A stretch of DNA of 64,000 nt from Candidatus Polarisedimenticolaceae bacterium (GCA_036275915.1 DASUCV010000004.1:265238-329237); one strand, 5' to 3'. Shown: positions 1 through 9,286, numbered from the stretch's first letter. Notes: a model not told the origin generated them from the letters alone. Made by a program: numbers and translations.

Positions 1-599
1 GTCGCCAGGACCGACTTCACACGCTCGCGCCGCCGCGCGCACCTCGCCCGCTCCGCCCTGACGATGGAGACCAGCTCCCCCGTCGCCTCCTCCAGATCGG
101 CATTGAGGACGACGTAGTCGAAGTGATCGTACTCCATCGCCTCGCGTCTCGCCTCGTGGAGGCGAAGGGCCAGCTCCTTCGGGTCCTCGCTCCCGCGGTG
201 CCGGAGACGGTCTTCCAGGGTGGTGAAATCCGGCGGAAGGACGAAGATCGAGACCGCCGGAAGCCCGGAATCGCGGACCTGGGCGGCTCCTTGCACGTCG
301 ATGTCGAGGAGCAGGTCGAGGCCCTTGCCGAGCGCCTCCTCGGTGGCCCGGCGCCCGGTCCCGTACTTCCGTCCGAAGACCGGGGCCCACTCGAGAAGCT
401 CTCCGGCCGCGACCATCGCCTCGAACCGCGGCTCGTCGACGAAGTGATAGTCGCGTCCGCTCTCCTCCCCCGCGCGGCGAGGCCGCGTGGTGTAGGAGAT
501 CGAGAAGGCGAGCCCGGGGACCGACTCGAGCAGGCGCCGCGCGAGCGTGCTCTTCCCGGTTCCCGACGGGGCGGAGATGACGAAGAGGGTGCCGCTCAT
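1..599 (-). CDS. gmk: Guanylate kinase (partial, 3' end beyond window)
   Basis: Cytosolic enzyme that phosphorylates GMP to GDP with ATP. The reading frame begins ATG at 599 with MSGTLFVISAPSGTGKSTLA, the P-loop of guanylate kinases at residues 9-17, followed by the SxSxTTRxxRxxE GMP-binding region (SYTTRPRRGEE). About 199 codons are visible with no stop before base 1, close to the family's usual ~200 residues, so only the extreme C-terminus is missing. The start overlaps the yicC stop by 4 nt (ATGA), the conserved yicC-gmk order of many bacteria, implying translational coupling at the end of the lpxB-yicC-gmk operon. High confidence from motif and context. Confidence 0.95.
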   Translation of the reverse strand, partial: MSGTLFVISAPSGTGKSTLARRLLESVPGLAFSISYTTRPRRAGEESGRDYHFVDEPRFEAMVAAGELLEWAPVFGRKYGTGRRATEEALGKGLDLLLDIDVQGAAQVRDSGLPAVSIFVLPPDFTTLEDRLRHRGSEDPKELALRLHEARREAMEYDHFDYVVLNADLEEATGELVSIVRAERARCARRRERVKSVLA

Positions 600-1480
600 T
601 CGATGTTCTGGATCTGCTCGCGGAACTTCTCGCACTCCGATTTCAGCTCGAGCGCCAGGCGGCTGATGGCGAGGTCGCCCGACTTGCTCGCGATCGTGTT
701 CGTCTCGCGGTTGATCTCCTGGAGGAGAAAGTCGAGGCGCTTGCCGACCGGCTCGTCGCCGCCGGCGAGGAGCGCACGCGCCTGGGCGAGATGACCGGTG
801 AGACGGACCAGCTCCTCCGTGACGTCGGCCCGGTCGGCGAGGAACGCCGCCTCTTGCGCGACGCGAGCGGGGTCGAGCGGCACCTGCGCCACGAGCGGAG
901 CGACGCGCTCGAGGATGCGCTTGTGCACGGCGGCGGGAAAGACTTCCGCCTTCGCGCGCACCGCGCCGACGTGCGCCTCCATGCGATCGACGCGGGCGCG
1001 CAGGTCCGCGGCGAGCGACTCGCCTTCGCGCACCCGCTCGCGGTCGAGGGCGGCGAGCGCGCCGTCGAGCGCGCGCTCGATCGCGGCGCGGGAGGCGTCG
1101 TCGATCTCGCGCGGGCGCCCCGCCGGCACGAGAATGCCCGGCACGCGAAGGAGCGTGGCGAGGTCCCACTCGCCGCGGACCCCGTAGCCGTCCCTGAGCT
1201 CCGCGGCCGCCGCGAGCGCCGCCTCGACGACCGCCTTGTCGAGGACGACCGGTGCCCCGACGGCGCCGGCCCGGTCGAAGCGGAGGTCGAGCTCGAGCCG
1301 TCCGCGCTTCACGGTGGCGAGCACCCGTCGCCGGAGCTCGGGCTCGAACGGCAGCAGCTCGTCCGGAAGCCGGAGCTTGAGGTCCGCGAACCGGTTGTTC
1401 ACCGTGCGAAGCTCGATCGTGACCTTGAGGCCGCCCATCTCCGCGGTCCCCAGGCCGTATCCGGTCATCGAGCGGATCAT
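596..1480 (-). CDS. yicC: YicC-family endoribonuclease
   Basis: 294-residue YicC/YloC-family protein; family members are stress-linked endoribonucleases. The N-terminus carries the signature IRSMTGYG, followed by a short helical region and the C-terminal DUF1732 segment ending in FLLQEINRETNTIASKSGD. Length matches the family. It overlaps lpxB upstream by 4 nt and gmk downstream by 4 nt, so it is expressed from the LPS-biosynthesis operon. Nothing is unusual beyond the close coupling. Confidence 0.93.
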   Translation of the reverse strand: MIRSMTGYGLGTAEMGGLKVTIELRTVNNRFADLKLRLPDELLPFEPELRRRVLATVKRGRLELDLRFDRAGAVGAPVVLDKAVVEAALAAAAELRDGYGVRGEWDLATLLRVPGILVPAGRPREIDDASRAAIERALDGALAALDRERVREGESLAADLRARVDRMEAHVGAVRAKAEVFPAAVHKRILERVAPLVAQVPLDPARVAQEAAFLADRADVTEELVRLTGHLAQARALLAGGDEPVGKRLDFLLQEINRETNTIASKSGDLAISRLALELKSECEKFREQIQNIE

Positions 1481-2637
1481 CGGGGGGCGGATTGGACCAT
1501 AGCCGCTTCCGCCTCCGCAAGGACCGCCTCCGCGGCGCGCGCGAACGCTCCGTCGCCGTGGAGCGCTTCCTCGAGGCCGGCCAGGCCGCGCCGCAGGGCG
1601 GAAGAAGCGGCGGGATCGTCGAGGAGCCGGGCGACCTCCCGGGCGATCGCGTCGGGGGTGCAGTCTCCCTGGACCAGCTCCGTGACGAGGCGTCGCCCCG
1701 CGACCAGGTTGGGCAGCGCGATGTGGTCGACCCGGACGAGGCTGCGCGCGATCGCGTAGGTGAGCGGCTGCATGCGATAGAAGGCGACGAACGGGAGCCC
1801 CGCGAGCGCCGCGTCGAGGGTCGCGGTGCCCGAGGCGACGGCACCGGCGTCCGCGACCTCGAGGATCCCCGGATAAGCGCCCGCTGCGATCGTGACACGA
1901 GGCCCCTCCGTCCCGGCGATCCCCTCGAGGAACCCGTCGGGCAACGTGCTCGCGCGGGGAACGACGAACTGTGCGTCGGGGTGGCCGGTCGCGATACGGC
2001 GTGCCGCCGCGAGGAGGATCGGGAACAGCCGGGCCACCTCGCCGCGCCGGCTGCCCGGGAGGAGCGCTACGACCGGCCGCGACGGGTCGAGCCCGAGGCG
2101 CGGGAGGAGATCGGCTCTCGAGGCGCGGTCGCGGGACGCCGCCGCGGGGTGGCCGACGAACGTCGCCGGCACCCCGGCGGCGTCGTAGAACCCGCGCTCG
2201 AACGGGAAAAGAACGAGCACGCGCCGCACGAGGCGCTTGATGAGCTCGACGCGCCGGCGACGCCAGGCCCAGACCTGCGGGCTCACGTAGTAGACGATCG
2301 GAACGCGCGCGTCGTGCGCGCGCGCCGCGAGGCGCAGGTTGAAATCGGGGAAATCGATCGGCACGAGGAGATCCGCGCCTTCGCGGCAGACCGACGTGAG
2401 ATGCGTCATGGCCCGCCGGATCGTCGGAAGGTGGCGGACCACCTCCGTGAAGCCGACGACCGCGACGTCGCGGGCATGCTCGACGAGCGTCACGCCAGCG
2501 GCCTCCATCTCGTCCCCTCCCATGCCGATCAGCTCGACGTCGGGCCGGAGCGCGCGGAGCGCCCTGGCGAGGCCCGCGCCGAGGCGATCCCCCGACGCCT
2601 CGCCCGCGGAGAGCACGATGCGCAGGCGCCGGCTCAC
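1477..2637 (-). CDS. lpxB: Lipid-A-disaccharide synthase
   Basis: Peripheral membrane GT19 glycosyltransferase that joins lipid X and UDP-2,3-diacylglucosamine to form the lipid A disaccharide. 386 residues from GTG at 2637. Visible motifs are the N-terminal LSAGEASGDRLGA, VSPQVWAWRRRRV, LLPGSRRGEV and the C-terminal donor-site region VASGTATLDAALAGLPFVAFYR, all standard LpxB landmarks. The open frame continues far upstream to 4479, but the GTG start is chosen because it overlaps the preceding acyltransferase stop by 4 nt and places the conserved SAGEASGD motif at residue 10. It shows that the organism makes lipid A. Confidence 0.95.
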   Translation of the reverse strand: MSRRLRIVLSAGEASGDRLGAGLARALRALRPDVELIGMGGDEMEAAGVTLVEHARDVAVVGFTEVVRHLPTIRRAMTHLTSVCREGADLLVPIDFPDFNLRLAARAHDARVPIVYYVSPQVWAWRRRRVELIKRLVRRVLVLFPFERGFYDAAGVPATFVGHPAAASRDRASRADLLPRLGLDPSRPVVALLPGSRRGEVARLFPILLAAARRIATGHPDAQFVVPRASTLPDGFLEGIAGTEGPRVTIAAGAYPGILEVADAGAVASGTATLDAALAGLPFVAFYRMQPLTYAIARSLVRVDHIALPNLVAGRRLVTELVQGDCTPDAIAREVARLLDDPAASSALRRGLAGLEEALHGDGAFARAAEAVLAEAEAAMVQSAPR

Positions 2638-3329
2638 GCGGGGACCACCTCGGGGCGGGGCTCCTCGCGCGGCTCGCCGATCGCGTCGTCGGCGGCGTCG
2701 GTGATTCGGTCGAGCTCGGCCTCGAGCGCCAGGCGCTTCCGCTCCTGCTCGGCCTCGTCCGCGTCGCGAGGGACGACGATCGGCGTCCCGTAAATGAAGA
2801 GCCCGCGCGAGAAGAGCTTCGGCATCATCGTGCGGTCCCACGAGCGCAAGCGGCGGACGGGGGTCGCCGAGAACGTCACGGGGATGATCGGAAGGCCGGT
2901 GAAGCGCGCGACCGCGACGACCCCCGGCTGCACGCGGCGGCGCGGGCCCTTCGGGCCGTCGGGGGTCATGCCCACGTCGCAGCCGTCCTCGACCTTGCGG
3001 AGGATCTGGCGCATGCCGCTCATGCCTCCCCGCGTCGACGATCCGCGCGCCTGCTCGATGCCGAACTTCCGCAGGATCCGGACGAGCGCCTCGGCGTCGC
3101 GGTGGAGGCTGGAGAGCACGACGATGCGCGGGCCCGGATAGCTGTACGGCATGAGCAGGAAGCGCGAGTGCCAGAAGCAGAGGATGTACTTCCCCGGGTC
3201 GCGCCTCGCCGCGGCGAGCGCCTCCGCCCCGCGGACCTCGATCTTCATCGTGGCGTGGAGGAGGCGGATGTAGGCGTACGCGATCGTCGGAGCCACGCGG
3301 AGGAGGAGCCAGCTGGCGGCCGGATTCAT
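2634..3329 (-). CDS. DUF374 lysophospholipid-acyltransferase-like protein
   Basis: 231-residue protein of the DUF374 family, which sits next to lpxB in many bacteria and is thought to acylate lipid A or a lipid precursor at the inner membrane. Visible features: N-terminal hydrophobic stretch, CFWHSRF at 51-57 replacing the usual NHxxxxD acyltransferase motif, and TPDGPKGPR at 122-130 (the EGTRS-equivalent). ATG at 3329 is preferred over upstream starts because those would run into the divergent glycosyltransferase at 3379. First gene of the DUF374-lpxB-yicC-gmk operon. The acyl substrate cannot be told from sequence. Confidence 0.88.
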   Translation of the reverse strand: MNPAASWLLLRVAPTIAYAYIRLLHATMKIEVRGAEALAAARRDPGKYILCFWHSRFLLMPYSYPGPRIVVLSSLHRDAEALVRILRKFGIEQARGSSTRGGMSGMRQILRKVEDGCDVGMTPDGPKGPRRRVQPGVVAVARFTGLPIIPVTFSATPVRRLRSWDRTMMPKLFSRGLFIYGTPIVVPRDADEAEQERKRLALEAELDRITDAADDAIGEPREEPRPEVVPA

Positions 3330-3353
3330 CGGTGCGCGGAGTGTAGCAAGTCC

Positions 3354-3359
3354 TATATT
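3354..3359 (+). promoter_or_regulatory. Putative -10 box for the ExoA-like glycosyltransferase
   Basis: TATATT in a GC-rich 49-bp divergent intergenic region, ending 19 nt before the TTG start at 3379. No matching TTGACA-like -35 is evident at the usual spacing, so this is an AT-rich -10 candidate only. Confidence 0.35.
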
Positions 3360-3378
3360 CTCTCCCGCCGGTGCCCCC

Positions 3379-4380
3379 TTGAACCCCTTCATCTCCATCG
3401 TCGTCCCGATCCGGAACGAAGAGGCCACGATCGAGCGCCTCACCCGCTCGCTGCTCGACCAGGACTATCCGCACGACCGGTACGAGATCCTGATGTGCGA
3501 CGGCGGCTCGACCGACCGGACGCGCGCGATCTTGAGCGCGATCGATCCCACGGGGCGCATCCGGATCCTGGAGAACCCCGGACGCACGGCACCCGCCGCC
3601 CTGAACGTCGCGATCGGAGCGTCTCGCGGGGAGATCGTGACGCGCGTCGACGGTCATTCCTACGTCGCCCCGGACTACCTGACCCGCATCGTCGCGGTCA
3701 TGGAAGAGACCGGTGAATCGGTCGTCGGCGGCCCCGTGCGGATGCTCGCCGACACGCCGTTCCGCCGCGCCCTCGTCGAGGCGCTCTACGCGAAGATCGC
3801 CGTGGGCGCGGTCCCCTACCGTACGCTCGCCGCGCGCACGCACGTCGAGTCGCTCCAGACCGGCTCGTTCAAGCGCGCGGTCCTCGATCGCGTCGGTCCG
3901 TTCGACGAGTCGCTCGCCGTCGTCGAGGACCTCGACATGAACACGCGCATCCGCAAGGCGGGGTTCACGCTGCTCCTCGATCCTTCGATCCGCTTCTGGT
4001 ACCTGCCGCGCCCGAGCCTCGGCGCGCTCTGGCGGCAGATCACGACCGTCGGGCTCGTCAAGGCGCGCATCTTGCGAAAGCATCCCGACATCTTCAAGTG
4101 GAAGTACGTGCTGCCGTCGGTGTTCGTCGTCGCGGCGATCGTGTTCGCGGGAGCGCTCGCCGGGTCCCGTGCCGCCCGCCTCGCCGGAGCGTCCTTCTTC
4201 GCCTCGTACGCCGCGGTCATCGTCGCGTTCGCGCTGTCGAAGATCCCCCGCGCGGGGGCGCAGGCCTGGCGCCTCCTCTTCATCCTCCCGACGCTCCACT
4301 TCGGCTATGGGATCGGCTTCCTGTCCGGCGCGACGGAGAAGCTCCTCGGCCGGACGGTGAAGCCGCCGGGCGCGCCGTGA
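3379..4380 (+). CDS. ExoA-like family 2 glycosyltransferase
   Basis: 333-residue inner-membrane glycosyltransferase of the GT2/ExoA (succinoglycan) type, predicted to transfer a sugar onto a lipid-linked intermediate on the cytoplasmic face. The GT-A domain starts ISIVVPIRNEEATIERL, with CDGGSTDRT (residues ~37-45) for nucleotide binding, a metal-binding RVDGHS motif, and VEDLDMN in the acceptor-site region. After residue ~235 there are three hydrophobic helices (FVVAAIVFAGALAG and following). Start is TTG at 3379; no in-frame ATG precedes the conserved first strand. It overlaps the next gene by 4 nt. Acceptor and donor sugar unknown. Confidence 0.88.
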   Translation: MNPFISIVVPIRNEEATIERLTRSLLDQDYPHDRYEILMCDGGSTDRTRAILSAIDPTGRIRILENPGRTAPAALNVAIGASRGEIVTRVDGHSYVAPDYLTRIVAVMEETGESVVGGPVRMLADTPFRRALVEALYAKIAVGAVPYRTLAARTHVESLQTGSFKRAVLDRVGPFDESLAVVEDLDMNTRIRKAGFTLLLDPSIRFWYLPRPSLGALWRQITTVGLVKARILRKHPDIFKWKYVLPSVFVVAAIVFAGALAGSRAARLAGASFFASYAAVIVAFALSKIPRAGAQAWRLLFILPTLHFGYGIGFLSGATEKLLGRTVKPPGAP

Positions 4381-5393
4381 GCGACCGCCGCGAGGCGCTC
4401 GCCCTCCTCGCGGTGTTGCGCGAGCGGTGGGACGAGGTCGATCCCGCGTTGCGACCGGCGGTCTTCGTGGCGCTCGCACGCGAGGCCGACGTCGCGCCGG
4501 CGGTGCACGCGCTGCTCGTTTCGGCTTCGCGTCTGGGCGATGCCGCCGCGCAGCTCGCTCCGATCCGCGCGAAGACCCGCGTCGACAACCTGCTGCTGCT
4601 CGCGCGCCTCGAGCAGGCCTTGGACCTTCTCGCGGCGCGCGGTATCCGGCCGATCGCGCTCAAGGGCGTCGACGTCCTCCCGCGCCTCTACGCCTCGTTC
4701 GACGAGCGCACGCTCGACGACATCGATCTCCTCGTGCGCCGTGACGAGCGCGACGCCGCGTTCGCGGCGCTGACCGATGCCGGTTGGGCACTGCCGCCCG
4801 AACCGGAGCGCACGCACTGGCTGAAGAGCAGCTTCGAGATGCCGCTCACCGCACCCGGCCCGGTCGGCGTGGCGCTCGAGATCCACTGGAGCCTCGGCCA
4901 GGACGTGCGCTACCGGATCGACGACGAGGGGTTGTTCGCGCGTGCGATCGCGCACGAGATCGACGGCCGCAAGGTACTTCGGCTGGACGAGCACGACGCG
5001 GTCGCGCATCTGCTCCTCCATCACGTGCAGCATTACTTCGACCGGCGCCTCAAGTGGGTGATCGAGCTCGGGCGTCGCGCGGCGACGCCGGGATTCTCAT
5101 GGACGACCGTCGCCGAGCGGCTCCGCGCATGGGGCGGGCTCGGCGGCGCGGGGCTCGCGCTCGCCCACGTGCGGAAGCTCTTCCCGGACCTTCTGCCGGA
5201 GGCGGCCTTCGTCGCGGTTCCTGCCGACGCGTGGCGTCTCGCGCTCACGCTGCCGCTGCGCTCCGGACACCCCTTGGACTTCTACCGCGGCACGAGGCGC
5301 CGCAACGTGCAGCTCCTCATCGCGGCGGCGTGCCTGGAGAGGCCGCGCGATCTTCCGGGCTACCTGCGGCACCGCGCCGTGAGGAATCGTTAG
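4377..5393 (+). CDS. Nucleotidyltransferase-fold family protein (NTP_transf_5-like)
   Basis: 338 residues from GTG at 4377, overlapping the glycosyltransferase stop by 4 nt. The sequence IRPIALKGVDVLPRLY followed by RTLDDIDLLVRR is the signature of the uncharacterised nucleotidyltransferase family often found inside exopolysaccharide clusters; the DDIDLLV aspartates would bind metal. A HLLLHHVQHYF segment and helical C-terminus follow. Co-expression with an ExoA-like transferase suggests a role in polysaccharide assembly or its regulation, but no substrate has been assigned to the family. It ends convergently with, and overlaps by 4 nt, the DUF362 gene. Confidence 0.8.
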   Translation: MSDRREALALLAVLRERWDEVDPALRPAVFVALAREADVAPAVHALLVSASRLGDAAAQLAPIRAKTRVDNLLLLARLEQALDLLAARGIRPIALKGVDVLPRLYASFDERTLDDIDLLVRRDERDAAFAALTDAGWALPPEPERTHWLKSSFEMPLTAPGPVGVALEIHWSLGQDVRYRIDDEGLFARAIAHEIDGRKVLRLDEHDAVAHLLLHHVQHYFDRRLKWVIELGRRAATPGFSWTTVAERLRAWGGLGGAGLALAHVRKLFPDLLPEAAFVAVPADAWRLALTLPLRSGHPLDFYRGTRRRNVQLLIAAACLERPRDLPGYLRHRAVRNR

Positions 5394-6868
5394 CGCTCGA
5401 CCGGCGAGCGCTCGGCCTCGATGTGACCAGCCCATCCGAAGTGGGGCCGGAAGCGGAAGAGGCTCTCCGGGTCCAGGTCGGCGAGCGCGCGGCTCCACGC
5501 CGCTTCGTCCGAGACGACGCGAATCGCCTCGACGGGCACGTCGGTGATCGCGAGGCCGCGGGCGCCGAACGCCTCGCGCACGATCGGGATCTTCGCCGGA
5601 TCGAACCCCATGAAGACGGCGCAGGCCGCATCGACGACGGCGGGATCGGCGCCGAACAGCACGACGCCGGCCTCGACCGGATCCGGATTCATCGGCCCAC
5701 GACCGTCGCCGGCGACGATGCCGTCGACCAGCGTGAGATAGCGCTTGCTGCGCTCCCCGGCGAGCGTCCCGTCGGGACGGCCGTAGAGCAGCGCCTTGTT
5801 GAGATCGAGGCACATCCGCCACGTCGTGTCGTTGCCGAACCAGTTGCCGCTCCTGACGACGGACTCCGTGTCGCCGAAAGCGACCTTCCCTGCGCTCTTC
5901 ACGCGGGAGAAGACGCGCGGGCCCACGACGGGAACCGCGAGCGCCGTCTTGCGCATGAGGCTCACACCTCGGCGCTCGAGCCGCCGGCGCCAGGTCAGGT
6001 GCGGCACCTCGTCGCCGCCCTCCCCCGGCGCGCCGAGCGTGTGGTGGGGCAGCCAGTTCTTGTCGCCGTTGATCCCGACGAGATTCTTGAGCGAGCAGGT
6101 GATCCCGGCCTTCTTGTGCGTCTTCAGCTTCGGAAGGTTGATGAAGACGTCGGCTTGGATCGCGCTGCCGCTGATCAGGTACTCGTGACGCCGCCCGGAG
6201 TGGTGCGCGTTGACCTCGGAGGTCACGTAGTCGGCGCCGTAGTACCGGCCTTCGCCGCGGTGGCCGAAGAACTCGCTTCGCTCGCCGAGATCGAAGGCGA
6301 CGTAGCCGCGCGGATCGCCCGCAAGAGGCCGGCGCGCGAGGACGACGCCGTCCCGGTGCGTCCACTCCTCACGGCGCAGATCGACGAGCTCGAACGGCAC
6401 GCCGCGGCGCGCGAAATGCTCGACGAGCGCCGGAAGATCGAGCACCTCGACGATCTTGGTCCACGACGAATCGGTCTGCGGCGCGTCGGCGAGCCAGATG
6501 CGTCCGCGGCCCTGGAGAGCGATCGCGACGTAGTCGGCGACGGCGCGGATCACGCTGCCGTGCGTGAGGACGTACCGCCAGCCTTCCGGATCGCGCGGGT
6601 GGCTCTCCTTGACGAGGTTCGGCTTCAGGAGGACCGTGTCGCCGGGACGAACGTAACCGCCGAGCGGATTCCACGATGGGGTGCCGAACCGCGCGGTGTC
6701 GAGGCCGGCGGTCGCGAAGACTCTCCGCACCGCCTCGTACGCGGCGTTTCCCTCGGGATCGACTTCCGGGCTCGTGGCCTCGGGATAGCGCTCGCCCGGG
6801 TGGAACGGAGCGGTTCGCGGGTACGCCGCGCGAAGCGCGCGGCAGACGGTCACATGGGAGGATTCCAT
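5390..6868 (-). CDS. DUF362 domain-containing protein
   Basis: 492 residues from ATG at 6868, preceded by a GAGGAG ribosome site. Typical DUF362 blocks are visible: VLLKPNLV at ~98-105, INLPKLKTHKKAGITCSLKN followed by LVGINGDKNWLPHH in the middle, and VDGIVAGDGRGPMNPDP with DPAVVDAACAVFMGF near the C-terminus. No 4Fe-4S ferredoxin cysteine cluster is present, unlike some relatives. DUF362 proteins are frequent in polysaccharide loci of delta-proteobacteria and Acidobacteria, but their reaction is unknown. Divergent from the CapK-like ligase with only 45 bp between starts. The open frame extends upstream to 8080, but that part is only the antisense of the ligase. Confidence 0.85.
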   Translation of the reverse strand: MESSHVTVCRALRAAYPRTAPFHPGERYPEATSPEVDPEGNAAYEAVRRVFATAGLDTARFGTPSWNPLGGYVRPGDTVLLKPNLVKESHPRDPEGWRYVLTHGSVIRAVADYVAIALQGRGRIWLADAPQTDSSWTKIVEVLDLPALVEHFARRGVPFELVDLRREEWTHRDGVVLARRPLAGDPRGYVAFDLGERSEFFGHRGEGRYYGADYVTSEVNAHHSGRRHEYLISGSAIQADVFINLPKLKTHKKAGITCSLKNLVGINGDKNWLPHHTLGAPGEGGDEVPHLTWRRRLERRGVSLMRKTALAVPVVGPRVFSRVKSAGKVAFGDTESVVRSGNWFGNDTTWRMCLDLNKALLYGRPDGTLAGERSKRYLTLVDGIVAGDGRGPMNPDPVEAGVVLFGADPAVVDAACAVFMGFDPAKIPIVREAFGARGLAITDVPVEAIRVVSDEAAWSRALADLDPESLFRFRPHFGWAGHIEAERSPVER

Positions 6869-6882
6869 CGGTCTCTCCTCGC

Positions 6883-6889
6883 TATTATA
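6883..6889. promoter_or_regulatory. Shared AT box in the DUF362 / CapK-like divergent promoter
   Basis: TATTATA in a 45-bp divergent intergenic region. Read on plus it gives TATTAT 25 nt before the TTG start at 6914; read on minus it gives a perfect TATAAT (6889..6884) 15 nt before the ATG at 6868. No clear -35 on either strand. It could serve one or both genes. Confidence 0.35.
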
Positions 6890-6913
6890 GGCGGCGCCCG
6901 ATCGAGGAGCCCG

Positions 6914-8320
6914 TTGAGCCGTCCCGCGACACCTCCCAGCCTCGCGCCGCACGTCTCTCTCAAGGAGCGGCTTTACCCGCATCTCCCGCGCGGCCTTCAA
7001 TCGATGGCTTTGGGCCTCGAAGGTTGGCTCCAGCGCCGCGAGCGCTACGGCGGCGATTTCGCGCGGCGCCTGGCCGCTTACGAACAGGCCGACCGCCTCT
7101 CCCCAGATGAGATCCACGACCTCCGCCGCCGGAAGCTGCGCACGATCGCGACCCACGCTGCGCGAGAGATCCCGTTCTGGGGCTCGCGGTTCCGAGAAGC
7201 CGGTCTCGACCCGGAGCGCATCGAGGGCCCCGACGATCTCGCCGCGCTGCCCGTGCTCACCAAGGCCGAGATCCTCGCGGCGGGGCCGGCGCTCATCGCC
7301 AGTGGTAGCGACAGGAAGACGCTCCGCAAGGTGCACACGAGCGGGACGACCGGCGCCGGGCTCGTCTTCTTCACGACGGTCGACGCGATCCGTGACCAGT
7401 GGGCGGTCTGGTGGCGTTACCGGCGGCGGCACGCGCTCGATCTCACGACCTGGGCGGCGACCTTCGCGGGACGATCGATCGTGCCCGGCGGCAAGGACGA
7501 CCCGAGGCCGTGGCGCACGAACCGGCCCGGGCGCCAGGTCCTCTTCAGCCAGTACCACCTCCGCGCGGACAACGCGCATCTCTACGCTCGCGCGATCGCC
7601 GAGCGGGGCCTCCCCTGGCTCCACGGCTATCCGTCGTTCGTCGCCTACTTCGCACAGCTCCTCGCCGCCGGCGGAATCGAAGCGCCCCGGCCTTCCGTCA
7701 TCACGCTTGGCGCGGAAAACGTCTTCGGCACGCAGGCGCGGCTCATCGAGGAGGTGTTCGGCGTTCGTCCCAAGCAGCACTACGGGCTGGCGGAGATGGT
7801 GGCGAACGCCTCGGAGTGCGCCCTGGGGCGACTCCACGTCGACGAAGACTTTGCGGCGGTCGAGCTCGCGCCGGCCGGCGACGGCATGGTCCGCATCCTC
7901 GGAACCTCGCTCGGCAACTTCGCCATGCCCTTCTTCCGTTACGACACGGGCGATCTCGCCCGGCCGCTCGGCACCCCCTGTGGGTGTGGTCTGCCGGGGC
8001 GCGTGCTCGAGGCGATCGACGGCCGGAGCGAGGACCTGCTCGAGCTGGCCGACGGGACGCGCGTCGGCCGTCTCGACCATCTCTTCAAGGACGCGGTGCG
8101 CGTCGCGGAAGCACAGATCCGCCAGTCCGGCCCAGGCCGGTGCACGATCGCCGTCGTCCCGCGTCCCGGGTTCACCTCGGCCGATCGCGACGCGCTGCTC
8201 CAGGAATGCCGCGCGCGCTTCGGCGACCGGCTCGAGGTCGGCTTCGAGCTGGTGGAGGCGATCCCGAGAACGGCGCGCGGAAAGCTACGCCTGGTCGTTC
8301 GCGACGAAGCCCTGCGCTAG
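6914..8320 (+). CDS. CapK/PaaK-like adenylate-forming ligase
   Basis: 468-residue member of the phenylacetate-CoA ligase/CapK (coenzyme F390 synthetase) family. The ATP-binding motif is HTSGTTGAG (~140-148), followed by [22 protein letters not shown] and a FRYDTGD motif; a CGCG pair near the end may bind metal. A C-terminal GKLR motif (ARGKLRLVV) carries the catalytic lysine region. CapK homologues in capsule loci are thought to activate a carboxylic acid for polymer modification. TTG at 6914 is chosen because GAGGAG lies 4 nt upstream; an in-frame ATG occurs about 90 nt later. The acid substrate is unknown. Confidence 0.85.
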   Translation: MSRPATPPSLAPHVSLKERLYPHLPRGLQSMALGLEGWLQRRERYGGDFARRLAAYEQADRLSPDEIHDLRRRKLRTIATHAAREIPFWGSRFREAGLDPERIEGPDDLAALPVLTKAEILAAGPALIASGSDRKTLRKVHTSGTTGAGLVFFTTVDAIRDQWAVWWRYRRRHALDLTTWAATFAGRSIVPGGKDDPRPWRTNRPGRQVLFSQYHLRADNAHLYARAIAERGLPWLHGYPSFVAYFAQLLAAGGIEAPRPSVITLGAENVFGTQARLIEEVFGVRPKQHYGLAEMVANASECALGRLHVDEDFAAVELAPAGDGMVRILGTSLGNFAMPFFRYDTGDLARPLGTPCGCGLPGRVLEAIDGRSEDLLELADGTRVGRLDHLFKDAVRVAEAQIRQSGPGRCTIAVVPRPGFTSADRDALLQECRARFGDRLEVGFELVEAIPRTARGKLRLVVRDEALR

Positions 8321-8323
8321 AAT
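8318..8323 (+). promoter_or_regulatory. Putative leaderless -10 box for UDP-xylose synthase
   Basis: TAGAAT, overlapping the stop codon of the preceding gene, ends 9 nt before the ATG at 8333. No Shine-Dalgarno sequence is visible between them, so a transcript starting at about the A of the ATG is plausible. No convincing -35 seen. Confidence 0.35.
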
Positions 8324-8332
8324 CCATGCCCG

Positions 8333-9283
8333 ATGAAGAAGCGCGCTCTCGTCACCGGAGGTGCAGGGTTCCTCGGGTCGCACCTGTGCGACCGGCTGCT
8401 CGCCGAGGGATACCGCGTGGTCGCGATGGACAATCTCGTCACGGGGTCCACCGACAACATCGCGCACCTCGCCGGCCACCCGGACTTCAGGTTCGTCCAC
8501 CACGACGTGACGAACTACATCTTCCTCGACGGCCCACTCCATGCGGTGCTCCATTTCGCAAGCCCGGCGAGCCCCCGCGACTACCACGAGCTGCCGATCC
8601 AGACGCTCAAGGTGGGGTCCCTCGGCACCCACAACGCCCTCGGGCTCGCGAAGGCCAAGGACGCGCGGTTCCTACTCGCCTCGACGTCGGAGGTCTACGG
8701 CGACCCGCTCGTCCACCCCCAGCCCGAGTCGTACTGGGGCAACGTCAATCCGGTCGGCCCTCGCGGCGTGTACGACGAGGCGAAGCGTTTCGCCGAGGCG
8801 ATGACGATGGCCTACCATCGGGTCCACGGCGTCAAAACGTCGATCGTCCGGATCTTCAACACGTTCGGCCCGCGCATGCGCCTCGAGGACGGCCGCGCCA
8901 TCCCGAACTTCCTGCTCCAGGCACTCCATGGACGGCCGCTCACCGTCTACGGCGACGGCTCCCAGACGCGCTCCTTCTGCTACGTCGACGATCTCGTCGA
9001 CGGCATCGTGCGCCTCCTCCACTCGAACCTCACGGACCCGGTGAACATCGGCAATCCGGAGGAGTGGACCGTGCTGCGCATGGCGGAGGAGATCAAGGCG
9101 CTCGCCGGGGTCGCGGCGCCGATCGTCCACGAGGCCCTCCCCGTCGACGATCCCAAGGTGCGCCAGCCCGACATCACGCGCGCGAGATCGAAGCTCGGTT
9201 GGGAGCCGAAGACCTCGATCACGGACGGCCTTGCGGCGACGTTCGCCGACTTCAAGAAGCGCGTCCGGGCCGTTACGGCCTGA
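8333..9283 (+). CDS. UDP-glucuronate decarboxylase (UDP-xylose synthase)
   Basis: 316-residue extended short-chain dehydrogenase that converts UDP-glucuronate to UDP-xylose via a 4-keto intermediate. NAD-binding [10 protein letters not shown] at 8-17, [11 protein letters not shown] at 115-125, and YDEAKR at 147-152 with catalytic Tyr147/Lys151. The stretch [18 protein letters not shown] is diagnostic of UXS rather than other epimerases. It needs UDP-GlcA, which Ugd at 30803-32110 would supply. It lies 12 nt after the CapK-like gene and ends 3 nt from the convergent wzc-like gene. Confidence 0.92.
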   Translation: MKKRALVTGGAGFLGSHLCDRLLAEGYRVVAMDNLVTGSTDNIAHLAGHPDFRFVHHDVTNYIFLDGPLHAVLHFASPASPRDYHELPIQTLKVGSLGTHNALGLAKAKDARFLLASTSEVYGDPLVHPQPESYWGNVNPVGPRGVYDEAKRFAEAMTMAYHRVHGVKTSIVRIFNTFGPRMRLEDGRAIPNFLLQALHGRPLTVYGDGSQTRSFCYVDDLVDGIVRLLHSNLTDPVNIGNPEEWTVLRMAEEIKALAGVAAPIVHEALPVDDPKVRQPDITRARSKLGWEPKTSITDGLAATFADFKKRVRAVTA

Positions 9284-9286
9284 CCG

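Noticed and set aside
1477-4479. A 1000-codon open frame on minus covering lpxB and beyond
   Set aside because: Only residues from GTG 2637 match LpxB. The upstream part is antisense to the glycosyltransferase and acyltransferase and is Arg/Pro-rich, as expected for GC-rich shadow frames.
5390-8080. An 896-codon open frame extending the DUF362 gene
   Set aside because: The part before ATG 6868 is antisense to the CapK-like ligase; the ribosome site and family start lie at 6868.
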